From Neorickettsia helminthoeca str. Oregon (GTDB lineage Bacteria > Pseudomonadota > Alphaproteobacteria > Rickettsiales > Anaplasmataceae): a DNA stretch of 64,000 nucleotides. The stretch lies in NCBI RefSeq assembly GCF_000632985.1, contig NZ_CP007481.1:372001-436000 (forward strand). The letters are read 5' to 3'. A program made the position numbers and the translations under genes. A model generated the notes under the pieces. That model saw nothing but the letters and a program-made list of their open reading frames with translations. It made no database searches and was not told where the DNA came from. How positions within the stretch are numbered: position 1 is the stretch's first letter; each line of letters begins with the position of its first letter. This document shows positions 24,580 to 34,422 of the stretch, piece by piece.

Positions 24580-26382
24580 ATGCTTGGATGTGGGCGTATG
24601 TTTCAGGGGGTTGTTTTGTTTAAATCGAAGTATAGAGACTGTAGCATCGGTGAAGTATCAGATACCTATCTGGAGAAAGTGATAAGACTTTCTGGATGGG
24701 TTTTCAGGAAAAGGGATCATGGTTCGATCCTCTTCATTGATCTCAGGGATGCGTATGGAACAATACAGCTTGTCGCGTCAGAAGAAACTAGAGATTTTCA
24801 CAAGTTCACCGCTATTCCGTATGAAAGTGTCGTGACGATTGAGGGTTTAGTTAAACGACGATCAGCTGAAACGATAAATACATCCTTGAAAAGCGGTGAC
24901 TTGGAGGTGTTTGTAAAGTCATGGTTTGTGCAATCTTATGCCGATCCGTTACCTCTGCAGATAGAATCTGAATTTCCTCAACCTGAAGAGACGCGCCTGA
25001 GGTACAGGTATTTGGATCTAAGGAGATCTGATCTCAAGAAGAATATTGTACTTCGCTCGCATATTATCTCTGAGATTAGGAAGTTCATGGAAGCTGAGGG
25101 CTTCATTGAGTTTCAGACCCCAATACTTACAGCTTCTTCACCTGAGGGCGCGAGAGATTATTTAGTCCCGAGTAGAATACATAAAGGTAAATTTTATGCA
25201 CTTCCTCAGGCGCCGCAGCAGTTCAAGCAGTTGCTCATGGTGGCTGGCTTTGATAGGTACTTCCAAATAGCACCATGTTTTAGGGATGAAGATTCGAGAG
25301 CAGATAGGTCTCCAGGTGAGTTCTATCAGCTGGATCTAGAAATGTCTTTTGTTGAGCAGGAAGACATCTTCTGTCTTATGGAGAAACTTTTGATAAAAAT
25401 TTTCTCCAAATATTCTGATAAGAGGATTCATTCAGAGTTTCCTCGTATTTCTTATAAGGATGCGATGCTCCTATACGGTACAGATAAGCCCGATCTTAGA
25501 AATCCAATAAAAATCACGGATTTTACTACTGTTTTTCGTGAATCTAATTTCTCCATTTTCAGAGAGAAAGTAGAGAAGGGGGCATTAGTACGTGGAATTC
25601 CAGCACCCGGATGTGGCGCAAAATCGAGGAAGTTCTTCGATGACAGTATCAACTACGCAATGGAAGAACTTAAAGCTTCGGGTTTAGCTTATATAACTTT
25701 TGAGGCTGGTATTCCAAAGGGGCCGATTGCAAAATTTCTCTCTTCAGAGCAGATAGCTATGATAGTACAAGGCGCTCAACTTAAGGAGAATGATGCGATT
25801 TTTTTCTCATGCGACGCCAGACATAACGTCGAGAGAATTTCTGGTGGGGTAAGGAAAAAGCTAGGAGTGGAGCTGGCTTTAATTGATCCATCTGAGTTTA
25901 GATTCTGTTGGATTGTCGATTTTCCTTATTTCGAATTGGATGAAAAAACCGGTAAGTTAGATTTTTCACATAATCCTTTCTCAATGCCCAAGGATGGAGT
26001 CAGCGCCTTTGAAGGTGATCCGTTGGAGATTATTTCTCAACAGTATGATATTGTCTGTAATGGAATCGAGCTTTCCAGCGGTGCAGTCAGGAATCATAGA
26101 CCAGATATCATGTATCGCGCATTTGAAATACTAGGCTTTGATAAGGATTATGTTGATCAAAGTTTTGGTGCATTGGTGGAATCGTTTCAGTATGGAGCTC
26201 CGCCGCATGCTGGAATAGCGCCCGGCATAGATAGGATGGTAATGCTTATCGCAGATGAAGAAAACATAAGGGAAGTAATTGCATTTCCGATGAACCAGAA
26301 ATGCGAGGATCTTATGATGAAGGCACCTTCTATTGTTGATGAAAAACGCCTTTCAGAGTGTGGAATCAAATTAATGAGATAG
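24580..26382 (+). CDS. aspS: aspartyl-tRNA synthetase
   Basis: A bacterial-type class II synthetase that charges tRNA-Asp, and perhaps also tRNA-Asn. It has an N-terminal OB-fold anticodon domain (SGWVFRKRDHGSILFIDLRD), the class II motif 2 FRDEDSRADRSPGEFYQLDLEMSF broken here as FRDEDSRADRS and QLDLEMSF, the GAD insertion domain in the middle, and motif 3 GIDRMVMLI near residue 555. Length 600 is standard. Starts at 24580 (ATG) or 24598 (ATG) are both possible; the conserved domain begins about residue 15. Confidence 0.95.
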   Translation: MLGCGRMFQGVVLFKSKYRDCSIGEVSDTYLEKVIRLSGWVFRKRDHGSILFIDLRDAYGTIQLVASEETRDFHKFTAIPYESVVTIEGLVKRRSAETINTSLKSGDLEVFVKSWFVQSYADPLPLQIESEFPQPEETRLRYRYLDLRRSDLKKNIVLRSHIISEIRKFMEAEGFIEFQTPILTASSPEGARDYLVPSRIHKGKFYALPQAPQQFKQLLMVAGFDRYFQIAPCFRDEDSRADRSPGEFYQLDLEMSFVEQEDIFCLMEKLLIKIFSKYSDKRIHSEFPRISYKDAMLLYGTDKPDLRNPIKITDFTTVFRESNFSIFREKVEKGALVRGIPAPGCGAKSRKFFDDSINYAMEELKASGLAYITFEAGIPKGPIAKFLSSEQIAMIVQGAQLKENDAIFFSCDARHNVERISGGVRKKLGVELALIDPSEFRFCWIVDFPYFELDEKTGKLDFSHNPFSMPKDGVSAFEGDPLEIISQQYDIVCNGIELSSGAVRNHRPDIMYRAFEILGFDKDYVDQSFGALVESFQYGAPPHAGIAPGIDRMVMLIADEENIREVIAFPMNQKCEDLMMKAPSIVDEKRLSECGIKLMR

Positions 26383-26439
26383 GTGGAGTCCTGATTCTTG
26401 CTTGCGGTGATGCGATATCGCATGGAATCGCTACACTCC

Positions 26440-27846
26440 CTAGGAGATTGATTCGAGTGGTAACAGTTGATCTGCTTTCGCTATTATGTGCTGTACGAAT
26501 TTTTCAAGATTCATAAAGCGTGATCCCTTTATTGCTATAACAGTATCCTGAGTCAGCGGATGATCTCTATAAAAATTATTGATTAACTCATCCACATCAG
26601 CATAGAGAGCTACACTATTTGCTAAGCTTTCCTTGAGTATAGATATCTTATCTGTTCCTATAAGTATTAGGGATTCCAGTGATCCCACTCTTTCGGCGAG
26701 TTTTCTATAGAATTCCTCTGCTCTTTCTCCCATATCACCAATCGAGCCAATGATTGTTATTACCCTCATATCCGAATAGGTGGATTGAACATATTTAATC
26801 AGCGCTGAGATGGATTCATAGTTTGCATTGTATGTATCATCTATTACAGTGATCTTTTTGCCGTCTATACTGAAATTGTGATGCTCGCCTCTACCCTTCG
26901 ATGGCTGAAAAGTCGAGAAAGTGTTCTCTAGTAACTCATTTGTGATATCTAACTCCAATGCCTTTGCCACTCCTATCGCAGCTAAGCTATCATACACGAA
27001 GTGTAATCCATAATTAGGAAATTGATATGTATATCTAGCACCATATATTTCAATAGAAACTCTGCTGTTTGAATAGTCAAGCAATTTGATATCACAGTCT
27101 TTCCCTTCACCAAATGATAAGATGGTCGAATTGCTTTCTTTCGCCCTTTCTATGAGTAGATCACTGTAGGGTGCATTGGGATTAAGTACTACCGGGCATC
27201 CATTTTGAAATATTTTAGCTTTTTCGAGTGCTATAGCTTCTTGCGATCCTAGAAACTTTATGTGGGCAGAACCAATATTTGTTATAATGGTGACCTTCGG
27301 TAAGGCTATCCGATTTAGTAGGTCTATATCTCCATGATGTAGCATTCCCATTTCTAGAACAAGAAATTTACATGGGAAATCAGTATTGAGAACGCTCAAT
27401 GGTAGACCGATCAGGCTATTCAAATTACCCGCATTACAATGCGTTTCTCCATAGTTTCTTAACAAGGCTGCAGTGAATTCCTTCGAAGTGGTTTTCCCAT
27501 TACTACCGGTGATACCTATGACGATAGGTTGGTACTCTCTTATAAGCATAGTAGCTAATTTCTGCATTGCTGCAACCGGATCATCGACCTTGATAATGGG
27601 AATCGCTAATTCTGGACATTCAAGATGCTTTCTGGTGATGATCGCTGATGCTCCATTCAGATAAGCAGATTCTATGAAAGTATGCGCATCACACCTCTCA
27701 CCCTTGATTGCAATGAATATTTCACCCTTTTCTATAGTCCTACTGTCTATGGAAAATCTGCTCTTCGAAATATCGATCCTTACATCATACTTTGATATTA
27801 CTTCTGCTTTTAATACGCTTCTGATGAGGTTTGGAGTGAGAATCAT
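26440..27846 (-). CDS. murF: UDP-MurNAc-tripeptide D-alanyl-D-alanine ligase
   Basis: MurF adds D-Ala-D-Ala to the cell wall precursor. The Mur ligase ATP site GITGSNGKTTSKEF is at about residue 113-126, the central motif MGMLHHGDIDLLNRIA near 168, and the third domain has IDDTYNANYES near 300 and IGSIGDMGERAEEFY near 352. Length 468 is usual. It shows that precursor synthesis persists in this organism. Its last roughly 70 codons are duplicated exactly 8 kb away next to dnaQ. Confidence 0.93.
   Translation of the reverse strand: MILTPNLIRSVLKAEVISKYDVRIDISKSRFSIDSRTIEKGEIFIAIKGERCDAHTFIESAYLNGASAIITRKHLECPELAIPIIKVDDPVAAMQKLATMLIREYQPIVIGITGSNGKTTSKEFTAALLRNYGETHCNAGNLNSLIGLPLSVLNTDFPCKFLVLEMGMLHHGDIDLLNRIALPKVTIITNIGSAHIKFLGSQEAIALEKAKIFQNGCPVVLNPNAPYSDLLIERAKESNSTILSFGEGKDCDIKLLDYSNSRVSIEIYGARYTYQFPNYGLHFVYDSLAAIGVAKALELDITNELLENTFSTFQPSKGRGEHHNFSIDGKKITVIDDTYNANYESISALIKYVQSTYSDMRVITIIGSIGDMGERAEEFYRKLAERVGSLESLILIGTDKISILKESLANSVALYADVDELINNFYRDHPLTQDTVIAIKGSRFMNLEKFVQHIIAKADQLLPLESIS
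26458..26668 (-). repeat. source copy of the 211-bp murF duplication
   Basis: This stretch, inside the 3' end of murF, is the coding copy of the perfect inverted repeat found at 18447-18657. Because it stays in a complete, family-length gene, it is the more likely donor. Confidence 0.93.
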
Positions 27847-28159
27847 CTTAAAACCTCCAAGAGATTATCCACTGACAAGACATGTTATTTATTTTATAAA
27901 AAAAGTAAAGCAAAGAAATTCAATTTTTAATACTTTATTATGCCTTTTAAAAAAGATTGACTTCATTATATATTCATGAATGACTAGTTTCGAGTGTATA
28001 TCAGGATATTTATCCTTGAAAGAGATAAGATAATTAAACTATTCTTGGATGATAAATTTATCTCTATACTCGTTTTCTAAAGTTGTGATTTAAGGTACTT
28101 ATTTGAGTTGTTTCTCGTTATCGCAGTATAATTATGTGATCTTGAGGAAAGTTTAGATA
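27847..28159. other. AT-rich intergenic region between divergent murF and pstA
   Basis: I find no gene in this 313-base, strongly AT-rich gap. It must hold start signals for both divergent genes. The one clear element is the pstA promoter at 28103-28132, annotated separately. Several homopolymer A and T runs are present at 27895-27965, which may mark the murF leader. Confidence 0.6.
28103..28132 (+). promoter_or_regulatory. sigma70-type promoter for pstA
   Basis: TTGAGT (28103-28108), an 18-base spacer and a perfect TATAAT (28127-28132) lie about 28 bases ahead of the pstA ATG. A GAGGAAAG-like Shine-Dalgarno (28144-28151) follows. I see no clear Pho box. Confidence 0.55.
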
Positions 28160-29353
28160 ATGAATATCAATTATCTTCGTCTTAAACTCACGAAGCGCGG
28201 TTTTGTAAATAAGATTTTTTCGCTTTTCTGCATTCTTTGTGCGTTTGTGCCAGTGTTCTTACTGTTTACGATGCTGTTCAGTATTTTTTCTGGGGCATAT
28301 AACGGGCTACAACAGACAAAGTTTTTTATTGATCTGGATGAAATAGGGATTACAACAAAGGACTCACGTTATCAGATACGTGAAAAGCTTATTAAGTATC
28401 TAAAGATACAAATTCCCTGGGAAACGGATATTTTTACTCTGATGAATTTCCTTAGTAACTATTCCACACACGAAGTAATGGATGCCATACACAAAGAGCA
28501 AAAGAAAATCTGGATTACTATTTCAGGCGAAGGAGACGTGCTTCACAAGTATAAAGGAACCTCGAACCCGGAAATGCGCAGAATATTAAAGTATTTCGAT
28601 GAGCGCGCTCTACTGAAGAAAACGTTCAATTATAAGCTTTTTACCAATCCTGATTCCAGGGATAGTAGTCAGACCGGTATAATGGGTGCGTTAGTTGGTT
28701 CGCTGTACACGATTTTCGTTAGTCTGCTTGTATCTTTTCCTGTAGGTGTCCTAACTGCGTTATGGATAGGGGAATATCTCGGAAAGGGTAATATCACTCG
28801 GATCCTTGAAGTAAGCGTCAATAATCTCTCATCTACACCTCCAATTATTTTCGGTGTACTTGGTCTGTCTTTCTATATCAATTTTCTTGGTTTACCCAGG
28901 TCCTCTCCTCTTGTAGGCGGATTGACTCTTGCATTCATGATGTTTCCGATTCTGGTGATTTCATCTCTTCATGCGATCAGGAGTGTACCGGATACTATCA
29001 AACAAGCAGCTTTTGCTCTTGGCGCCTCGAAGGTTCAGGTGATTCTGCATCATGTTCTACCTCTATCAGTACCCGGAATTATGACTGGAACCGTCTTGGG
29101 TATAGCCAGGATTATAGGGGAATCTGCACCACTTTTGATGATAGGGATGGTTGCATTCGTAGGTAATATTCCTTCCAAGATCACTGAGCCCGCAAACGTA
29201 TTTGCAGTACAAATCTACATCTGGGCAACCAGCTCCGATATTGCAATGACTGAAAAGACCTCTGTTATAATCTTGATATTGCTGCTGTTATTATTCCTTC
29301 TGAACTGTGTCGTTTATCTCATTAGGAAGATATTTCATTATGATTTTTATTAA
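28160..29353 (+). CDS. pstA: phosphate ABC transporter permease PstA
   Basis: This 397-residue inner-membrane permease has a first helix at about 18-45, a periplasmic region of about 130 residues, and a binding-protein-dependent permease domain from about 175 with five helices. The EAA-like loop is ALGASKVQVILHHVLPLSVPGIMTGTVLGIARIIGESAPLL, here seen as LGASKVQVILHHVLP and GIARIIGESAPLL, the typical PstA ending. The long N-terminal periplasmic region is found in several alphaproteobacterial PstA proteins. The partner pstC and pstB are not in the window; the following ATPase is of a different type. Confidence 0.9.
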   Translation: MNINYLRLKLTKRGFVNKIFSLFCILCAFVPVFLLFTMLFSIFSGAYNGLQQTKFFIDLDEIGITTKDSRYQIREKLIKYLKIQIPWETDIFTLMNFLSNYSTHEVMDAIHKEQKKIWITISGEGDVLHKYKGTSNPEMRRILKYFDERALLKKTFNYKLFTNPDSRDSSQTGIMGALVGSLYTIFVSLLVSFPVGVLTALWIGEYLGKGNITRILEVSVNNLSSTPPIIFGVLGLSFYINFLGLPRSSPLVGGLTLAFMMFPILVISSLHAIRSVPDTIKQAAFALGASKVQVILHHVLPLSVPGIMTGTVLGIARIIGESAPLLMIGMVAFVGNIPSKITEPANVFAVQIYIWATSSDIAMTEKTSVIILILLLLLFLLNCVVYLIRKIFHYDFY

Positions 29354-29359
29354 GATTAC

Positions 29360-30373
29360 ATGAGCTTATCTTTGCAGGGAGTTGCCCATAATTATCAGAA
29401 TTTTTCTTTAAAAAATATTTGCTTCGACTGTGATACTGGTCAGATTGTATGCCTGATTGGTGAATCAGGTAGTGGGAAGTCGACTCTCCTAAGATTGATC
29501 TCCGGTCTTGAGTCCCCGATTGCTGGTAGCATCAAAATCCTTGATAAGATGGTGTTTCATTTTTCTGATAAAGTGAGTCTTCCCCCCGAACAGAGGAATA
29601 TTGCAATGATTTTTCAACATTCTTCTCTTTTTCCCAACAAAACGGTTTTTGATAATGTACAGTTCGCCGTAAACAAGGGAAATCCAAGGAAAATTGCCTC
29701 AGAAATGCTTGAACTGGTAGGTATGAGTCAATATAGCAATTCGATGCCTTTTCAGATCTCAGGAGGTCAACAGCAGTTGGTAACACTTGCTAGAGCTTTT
29801 GCGCAGTTTCCTGGCATTCTTTTGTTGGATGAACCCTTCTCAAGTTTAGATGCTACTTTAAGAATGAACATCAGGGAAAAGGTGATTTCTCTTATCAAAG
29901 AAAAGGGATTAACAACAGTCATTGTGACGCACGATCCTTATGAAGCATTGGAAGTATCAGATAAGCTTGTAGTCATACGTGATGGTAAAATTATCATGAC
30001 TGGCTTGCCTGACGAGGTCTACGATAAACCAAAAGACCATAAAACAGCGGAGCTCTTTGGAATTATAAATCCAGTAGAGGGAAGAATTGTCGAAGGTGAA
30101 TTTCTATGTGACTTTGGTAAGTACCAAATGAATTCTCGAGTTCCAGATGCTATTGCGAAAAATGCATATGTAAGGCCGGAAGGAATCAAGGTATGTTCGA
30201 GTGCTGAAGGTGTTGAAGCAGTTGTTTGCGAAGTGAGAAAGTTTTCTAGAATGATCAGAGTCGAGTTAGGTGGAAAAAGGTACTGGATTAAATCCTTTTT
30301 AGATATTTTACCAAGAAAATATGATAGAATCTTTCTTCGATTGGAGGTGGAAAATCTGATCTTTTTTAATTGA
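29360..30373 (+). CDS. ABC transporter ATP-binding protein, Fbp/Pot type
   Basis: This 337-residue ATPase begins 6 bases after pstA. It has Walker A GESGSGKST near 35, the Q-loop, signature ISGGQQQLVTLARAF near 132, Walker B ILLLDEPFSSLD and the switch His in VTHDP. About 100 residues after the nucleotide-binding domain resemble a TOBE-like regulatory region of iron(III), polyamine or sulfate importers; PstB lacks such a tail and is about 250 residues. Ferric iron import (FbpC type) is the best guess. Whether it energises PstA cannot be told from sequence. Confidence 0.85.
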   Translation: MSLSLQGVAHNYQNFSLKNICFDCDTGQIVCLIGESGSGKSTLLRLISGLESPIAGSIKILDKMVFHFSDKVSLPPEQRNIAMIFQHSSLFPNKTVFDNVQFAVNKGNPRKIASEMLELVGMSQYSNSMPFQISGGQQQLVTLARAFAQFPGILLLDEPFSSLDATLRMNIREKVISLIKEKGLTTVIVTHDPYEALEVSDKLVVIRDGKIIMTGLPDEVYDKPKDHKTAELFGIINPVEGRIVEGEFLCDFGKYQMNSRVPDAIAKNAYVRPEGIKVCSSAEGVEAVVCEVRKFSRMIRVELGGKRYWIKSFLDILPRKYDRIFLRLEVENLIFFN

Positions 30374-30391
30374 TCTTATAGGAGGTTTTTT

Positions 30392-30547
30392 ATGGCATTA
30401 GGGCCCTGGCAGATACTGCTTGTTTTCCTTATAATACTTGTCCTGTTCGGAGCTGGTAAGTTGCCACAAGTCATTGCGGATTTGGGCAAGGGTTTGAGGA
30501 GTCTCAAGGAGGAATTAAAAGAGTCTGAGAAAAAAGCTGAACGGTAG
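30392..30547 (+). CDS. tatA: twin-arginine translocase subunit TatA
   Basis: A 51-residue protein too short for usual cut-offs. It starts with [16 protein letters not shown], one membrane helix, then the hinge FGAGKLPQ and the amphipathic helix [18 protein letters not shown], ending in a charged tail. F-G-x-x-K-L-P is the TatA hallmark. A perfect AGGAGG (30380-30385) precedes the ATG at the right spacing. TatA forms the pore for folded, twin-arginine proteins together with TatC. It follows the ABC genes closely and may be cotranscribed. Confidence 0.92.
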   Translation: MALGPWQILLVFLIILVLFGAGKLPQVIADLGKGLRSLKEELKESEKKAER

Positions 30548-30679
30548 CGTCTTCTCAAATTGATTGTGGGATGCAGCATATTCATTAATTACTGTATCCC
30601 ACTTAGGATTTCTTTCTTATAGCTCCATGACCGACTAGGCATTCTGCCCAAGTGTAGGTCTGCAACTATTTTTCGTGCT

Positions 30680-31462
30680 ATGCTTATGACTGATCCATTA
30701 AAGATTGCTAATAGGAGTTTTGTATCTAGATTGATAGTCGGTACCGGCAAGTATGCGGACTTCGCTGAAACTGCCCAGGCGATAGAGGCTTCAGGTACGG
30801 AAATAGTCACAGTTGCTCTGAAAAGAGTCAATATTACCGATAGAAAACGTGAAACTCTACAGGATTATATTGATCCTAGGAAATATACTTATCTTCCTAA
30901 TACAGCTTTTTGTTTCGATGCCGAAGAAGCGGTACGTCATCTTGTGCTTGCGCGTGAAATTGGTGGTTGGAATTTAGTAAAAGTGGAAATTTTTTCTGAG
31001 AAGGAATTTCTTTATCCGGATATGCAAGCTACTCTCAAAGCCGTGGAAATTCTTGTGAAAGAGGGATTCGCAGTGATGCCTTACTGTAATGACGATCCTG
31101 TAATGTGTAAGAAGCTGGAGGATATGGGTGCAGTAGCGGTGATGCCACTCGCAGCGCCTATAGGATCGGGTTTAGGGATACAGAATTTGTTTAATTTGAA
31201 AGTTATCATAAAACAGTCTAGGATCCCGGTGATCGTGGATGCTGGAGTTGGGACGCCATCTGATGCTGTGGTGGCTATGGAAGCTGGATGTGATGGGGTT
31301 CTCATTAATACATCGATAGCGAAGGCACGTTTCCCAGTACAAATGGCTGAGGCAATGAAATTGGCGGTACGCTCAGGTAGACTGGGTTACCTTGCTGGAA
31401 GAATGGAAATTCAAAGATTTGCGTCAGCATCGTCAGAGAGTTCAGGTATTGGCTCCTCCTGA
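30680..31462 (+). CDS. thiG: thiazole synthase
   Basis: ThiG builds the thiazole part of thiamine from deoxyxylulose phosphate, dehydroglycine and ThiS thiocarboxylate. The TIM-barrel signatures are VGTGKYADF near 20, the Schiff-base Lys in NLVKVEIF near 97, VMPYCNDDP near 130, [14 protein letters not shown] near 152 and [12 protein letters not shown] near 180. Length 260 is normal. No other thi gene is near. The 180-base gap after it contains no feature I can name. Confidence 0.94.
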   Translation: MLMTDPLKIANRSFVSRLIVGTGKYADFAETAQAIEASGTEIVTVALKRVNITDRKRETLQDYIDPRKYTYLPNTAFCFDAEEAVRHLVLAREIGGWNLVKVEIFSEKEFLYPDMQATLKAVEILVKEGFAVMPYCNDDPVMCKKLEDMGAVAVMPLAAPIGSGLGIQNLFNLKVIIKQSRIPVIVDAGVGTPSDAVVAMEAGCDGVLINTSIAKARFPVQMAEAMKLAVRSGRLGYLAGRMEIQRFASASSESSGIGSS

Positions 31463-31649
31463 GAAGTGTGTGTCGCTTGGGTATTAAGCAATGTGGTTGT
31501 GCTGTTGCACTTCTTGTTCGAAGCAGTGTTTGCTCCTTCAATTGTGCTCGGTGACAAAAAGAAGGAGGTGATCTCTCTGCTCCATTGGTAAGACTTGCGC
31601 TTAATGCGTTATAACGCTCATTTGGCAATAACAGATTACAGAACTAAAA

Positions 31650-32447
31650 TCATTGCTCGAAGAAGTGTGAAAGCAGTAATCTATGGCCCCTGACTTCGTG
31701 GACCCTGATGTAATCGATTTTCTTTGCGAACAGTATTGCAGATATGGGTAGAGTGAATCTTACATTTTCACATTGGCTTTCTATCCTTCTTACGAACCTC
31801 TTGTTCGAGTGACCAAGCATTATAGGTAGAGAAAAAGATTTAAAGCTATCTATACTTTTTATAATCGTGTTGCACTGATCAGTAGTTTTCCCAAAACCGA
31901 GACCTGGATCAATGATGATCTTTTCTCTTGATATACCTATGGATTCGAGTATTGTAAGCTTTTCTGTGAACCATGCTTTGAGTGTCTCTACTACGTCTAT
32001 ATCATCAGGAAGATCCGCATCTATCTCTACAGGAATAGTCACTGAATGCATGAGTACTATCGGAATATCATTTCTACCTTTTTCCATGAGAATTTCTGCC
32101 ATCTTTTCGACGTTCTTTTGTGGGTTGATGAGGTTTATTCCACTATCCAAGGCGAATCTTACCGTTTCTGGATTATAGCTATCAATCGAGGTAAGAACAT
32201 TATGTTTCCTGCATAATGCAATGACCTCTTGAAGAACTCCATCCAGTCGTTTTATTTCTTCTCTCTGTGAGATGGAAACCCCATCTGGCTTAGTTGATTC
32301 AGCGCCTATATCTATTACGTCTGCACCATCCTGGATCATCGAAAGAGTGTGCGCTATTGCAGCATCTTTCTCAAGAAACTTACCACCATCGAAAAAAGAA
32401 TCTGGAGTAATATTTAGCACTCCTATGATTTTCATAGCCATCTCCAT
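31650..32447 (-). CDS. folP: dihydropteroate synthase
   Basis: FolP joins p-aminobenzoate to hydroxymethyl-dihydropterin diphosphate, and is the sulfonamide target. It shows the pterin-site IGVLNITPDSFFDGGKF at the start, DVIDIGAESTKPDG near 40, and the phosphate-binding IDPGLGFGKT near 168, with the final basic motif VRVHEVRGH. The 265-residue length is standard. folK follows upstream on the same strand about 90 bases away, so the two probably form a unit. Confidence 0.94.
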   Translation of the reverse strand: MEMAMKIIGVLNITPDSFFDGGKFLEKDAAIAHTLSMIQDGADVIDIGAESTKPDGVSISQREEIKRLDGVLQEVIALCRKHNVLTSIDSYNPETVRFALDSGINLINPQKNVEKMAEILMEKGRNDIPIVLMHSVTIPVEIDADLPDDIDVVETLKAWFTEKLTILESIGISREKIIIDPGLGFGKTTDQCNTIIKSIDSFKSFSLPIMLGHSNKRFVRRIESQCENVRFTLPISAILFAKKIDYIRVHEVRGHRLLLSHFFEQ

Positions 32448-32539
32448 GCAACAGAGAGAATCCTGATGAGAATTGTAAATTATATAATTTCTCCAATCTA
32501 TATGCTGTGCCTCATTAGCTTGGTGACCATTCTACTCGC

Positions 32540-33031
32540 TCATGAAGCTATTTTATTTCTCCTGCAGTAATTTGAGAACGCCTGTTTCAAAGTAATACCA
32601 GCAGTAGGATGAATTAAGAGTGGACATACTGATGCGATTGGTTTCAACGTAAAAAATCTCTTTAGTACTTCTCTGTGTGGGGCTGTAAGATACCTTTCCG
32701 TGATCAACTTGTCACCCCAGAATAGAATATCTATATCGATTGTTCGTGGGGAATATTTACCAATTTTTATCCTTTTCATCTGTTTCTCTATTTTTTTTAC
32801 CCGCTGTAGCGTTTCTAGCGGAGTAAATAATGGTTTCCCGATAACGATAGCGTTTAGATAATCTATGTCCCATGCGCTTGGGGCGTTTTTCGTGAGTAGC
32901 GCTTTTGTTTTGATAATTGGAGAGAGAATCTTATCTTTCATAGGAATCTTATTTCTCGCTTCGATGATGTTTTTTCTCGTGTTACCTATATTTGATCCGA
33001 GTCCGAGTATCACAATTTTTCTCAGGTCCAT
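32540..33031 (-). CDS. folK: 2-amino-4-hydroxy-6-hydroxymethyldihydropteridine diphosphokinase
   Basis: HPPK transfers diphosphate from ATP to hydroxymethyl-dihydropterin, just before FolP. Signatures are ILGLGSNIGNT, the substrate-side APSAWDIDYLNAIV, and the metal-binding RTIDIDILFWGD with the two Asp. The open frame reaches back to 33097, but HPPK proteins start just before the LGLGSN motif, so ATG 33031 (MDLRKIV) is the better start, giving 163 residues. It precedes folP on the same strand. Confidence 0.92.
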   Translation of the reverse strand: MDLRKIVILGLGSNIGNTRKNIIEARNKIPMKDKILSPIIKTKALLTKNAPSAWDIDYLNAIVIGKPLFTPLETLQRVKKIEKQMKRIKIGKYSPRTIDIDILFWGDKLITERYLTAPHREVLKRFFTLKPIASVCPLLIHPTAGITLKQAFSNYCRRNKIAS

Positions 33032-33114
33032 TGCAAAATGTTCATTTTTAATAGGAAAACAGGTGATGGTATCATATAATTTTTGCTTAAGGTACAAGAA
33101 ATTTCTCCTGCAAC

Positions 33115-34284
33115 ATGCGTTTTGGATTTAGATATTTTACTAGCGAGGCTGTGCTTCCAGGACATCCTGATAAAATTGCTGACCAGATCTCTGATTTAAT
33201 TCTGGATATGTATCTCAAAAAAGATCCATGCTCAAGAACAGCTATAGAGGTCATGGTGAGTCACAAGAAAATTATTATTGCCGGGGAAGTATATGGCCCA
33301 AGAATCAGTAACGCAGAAATAGAAGAGGAAGTGCGTTTATTTTTGAAGCATTTAGGTTATCCGAGCTATCTGTTGGACTGGGGGTCAGTGGAGATAGTAA
33401 ACTTACTTCATGAACAGTCATCTGAGATTGCTACGGGTGTTCGGAGTTCTGCTAAGCATGGGGCAGGGGATCAAGGTATCATGTTTGGCTATGCAACCGA
33501 TGAGACACCAGTTGGGATGCCTGCACCTCTGTATTACGCAAGGAGAATATTACAAGCTGTTGTTCAAGAGCGTTTATTTGGCCCAGATGGCAAGAGTCAG
33601 GTCACTATTGAGTACGATCATTACGGAAATCCTATAGGTGTTTCGAACGTCGTTGTTTCTGTTCAGCACCCTGAAAGTGTTACTCTCAAAGATCTTCGAG
33701 AGAGGATTCTTGAGAAAATAGTTGCTGTCTTGCCGAGTGCGTGGAATCTAGATCCTGATAACATCTTTATTAATCCGGCCGGTTCCTTTACTAAGGGTGG
33801 ACCGATCAGTGATTGTGGTCTCACCGGAAGGAAAATAGTTGTCGATACTTATGGCGGCATGCTCCCGAATGGAGGTGGTGCGTTCTCTGGAAAGGATTCA
33901 ACAAAAGTCGATCGATCAGCTGCTTACCTGGCCCGGTATATAGCTAAGAACATTGTATTTTCAGGTTTGGCACATCAATGTGGTGTGCAGCTATGTTATG
34001 CTATCGGCATCGATAGACCTTTAACACTTCAGGTAGCTACTTATGGCACAGCTCGATGTAAAGAAGGAGATCTTCTTTCACGTATCGAGGTCAATATAGA
34101 TTCCTCACCGCGTGGAATAAGTGAACTTCTTCATTTAACTAAACCAATATACCTCAAGACAGCTTCCAGAGGGCATTTTGGAAATCAATATGATCCAGAA
34201 GATCTATCTTTCAAATGGGAGGATCTTGATCTAGCGCCCCTCTTATCGAGCGAAATTAAAGTATTGTCAAAAGTTGCGTATTGA
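33115..34284 (+). CDS. metK: S-adenosylmethionine synthase
   Basis: MetK makes AdoMet from Met and ATP. All hallmarks are seen: GHPDKIADQISD, the loop GAGDQGIMFGYATDETP near 120, and the phosphate-binding GGGAFSGKDSTKVDRSAAY near 257. Length 389 is normal. It is divergent from folK, whose start is only 83 bases away, so the promoters overlap. Confidence 0.95.
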   Translation: MRFGFRYFTSEAVLPGHPDKIADQISDLILDMYLKKDPCSRTAIEVMVSHKKIIIAGEVYGPRISNAEIEEEVRLFLKHLGYPSYLLDWGSVEIVNLLHEQSSEIATGVRSSAKHGAGDQGIMFGYATDETPVGMPAPLYYARRILQAVVQERLFGPDGKSQVTIEYDHYGNPIGVSNVVVSVQHPESVTLKDLRERILEKIVAVLPSAWNLDPDNIFINPAGSFTKGGPISDCGLTGRKIVVDTYGGMLPNGGGAFSGKDSTKVDRSAAYLARYIAKNIVFSGLAHQCGVQLCYAIGIDRPLTLQVATYGTARCKEGDLLSRIEVNIDSSPRGISELLHLTKPIYLKTASRGHFGNQYDPEDLSFKWEDLDLAPLLSSEIKVLSKVAY

Positions 34285-34369
34285 GCTTTGTGATTCGGGT
34301 TCCAAGAGTGTTGCTGTAGTCGTGGATTTCAGTCTAGAAAAGGCTTGCCTGTAGCACCGCTCTAGGTTT

Positions 34370-34389
34370 TGATAGAATGGCTTCTATCA
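34370..34389. repeat. perfect hairpin in the metK / IS1-like convergent gap
   Basis: TGATAGAA and TTCTATCA form an 8-bp perfect hairpin with a TGGC loop, between two convergent genes. The position suits a shared transcription terminator, but neither strand has a following T-tract. Confidence 0.4.
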
Positions 34390-34422
34390 GATAGGTCTCG
34401 GGATTCCTATAGTAGCTATAAA

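Noticed and set aside
30376-30585. Minus-strand ORF of 69 residues after the ABC transporter genes
   Set aside because: It is the shadow of tatA, which has a perfect AGGAGG and clear TatA motifs on the plus strand.
31305-31628. Minus-strand 107-residue ORF at the end of thiG
   Set aside because: Half of it is antisense to thiG and the composition is unlike the other proteins; no motif or ribosome site.
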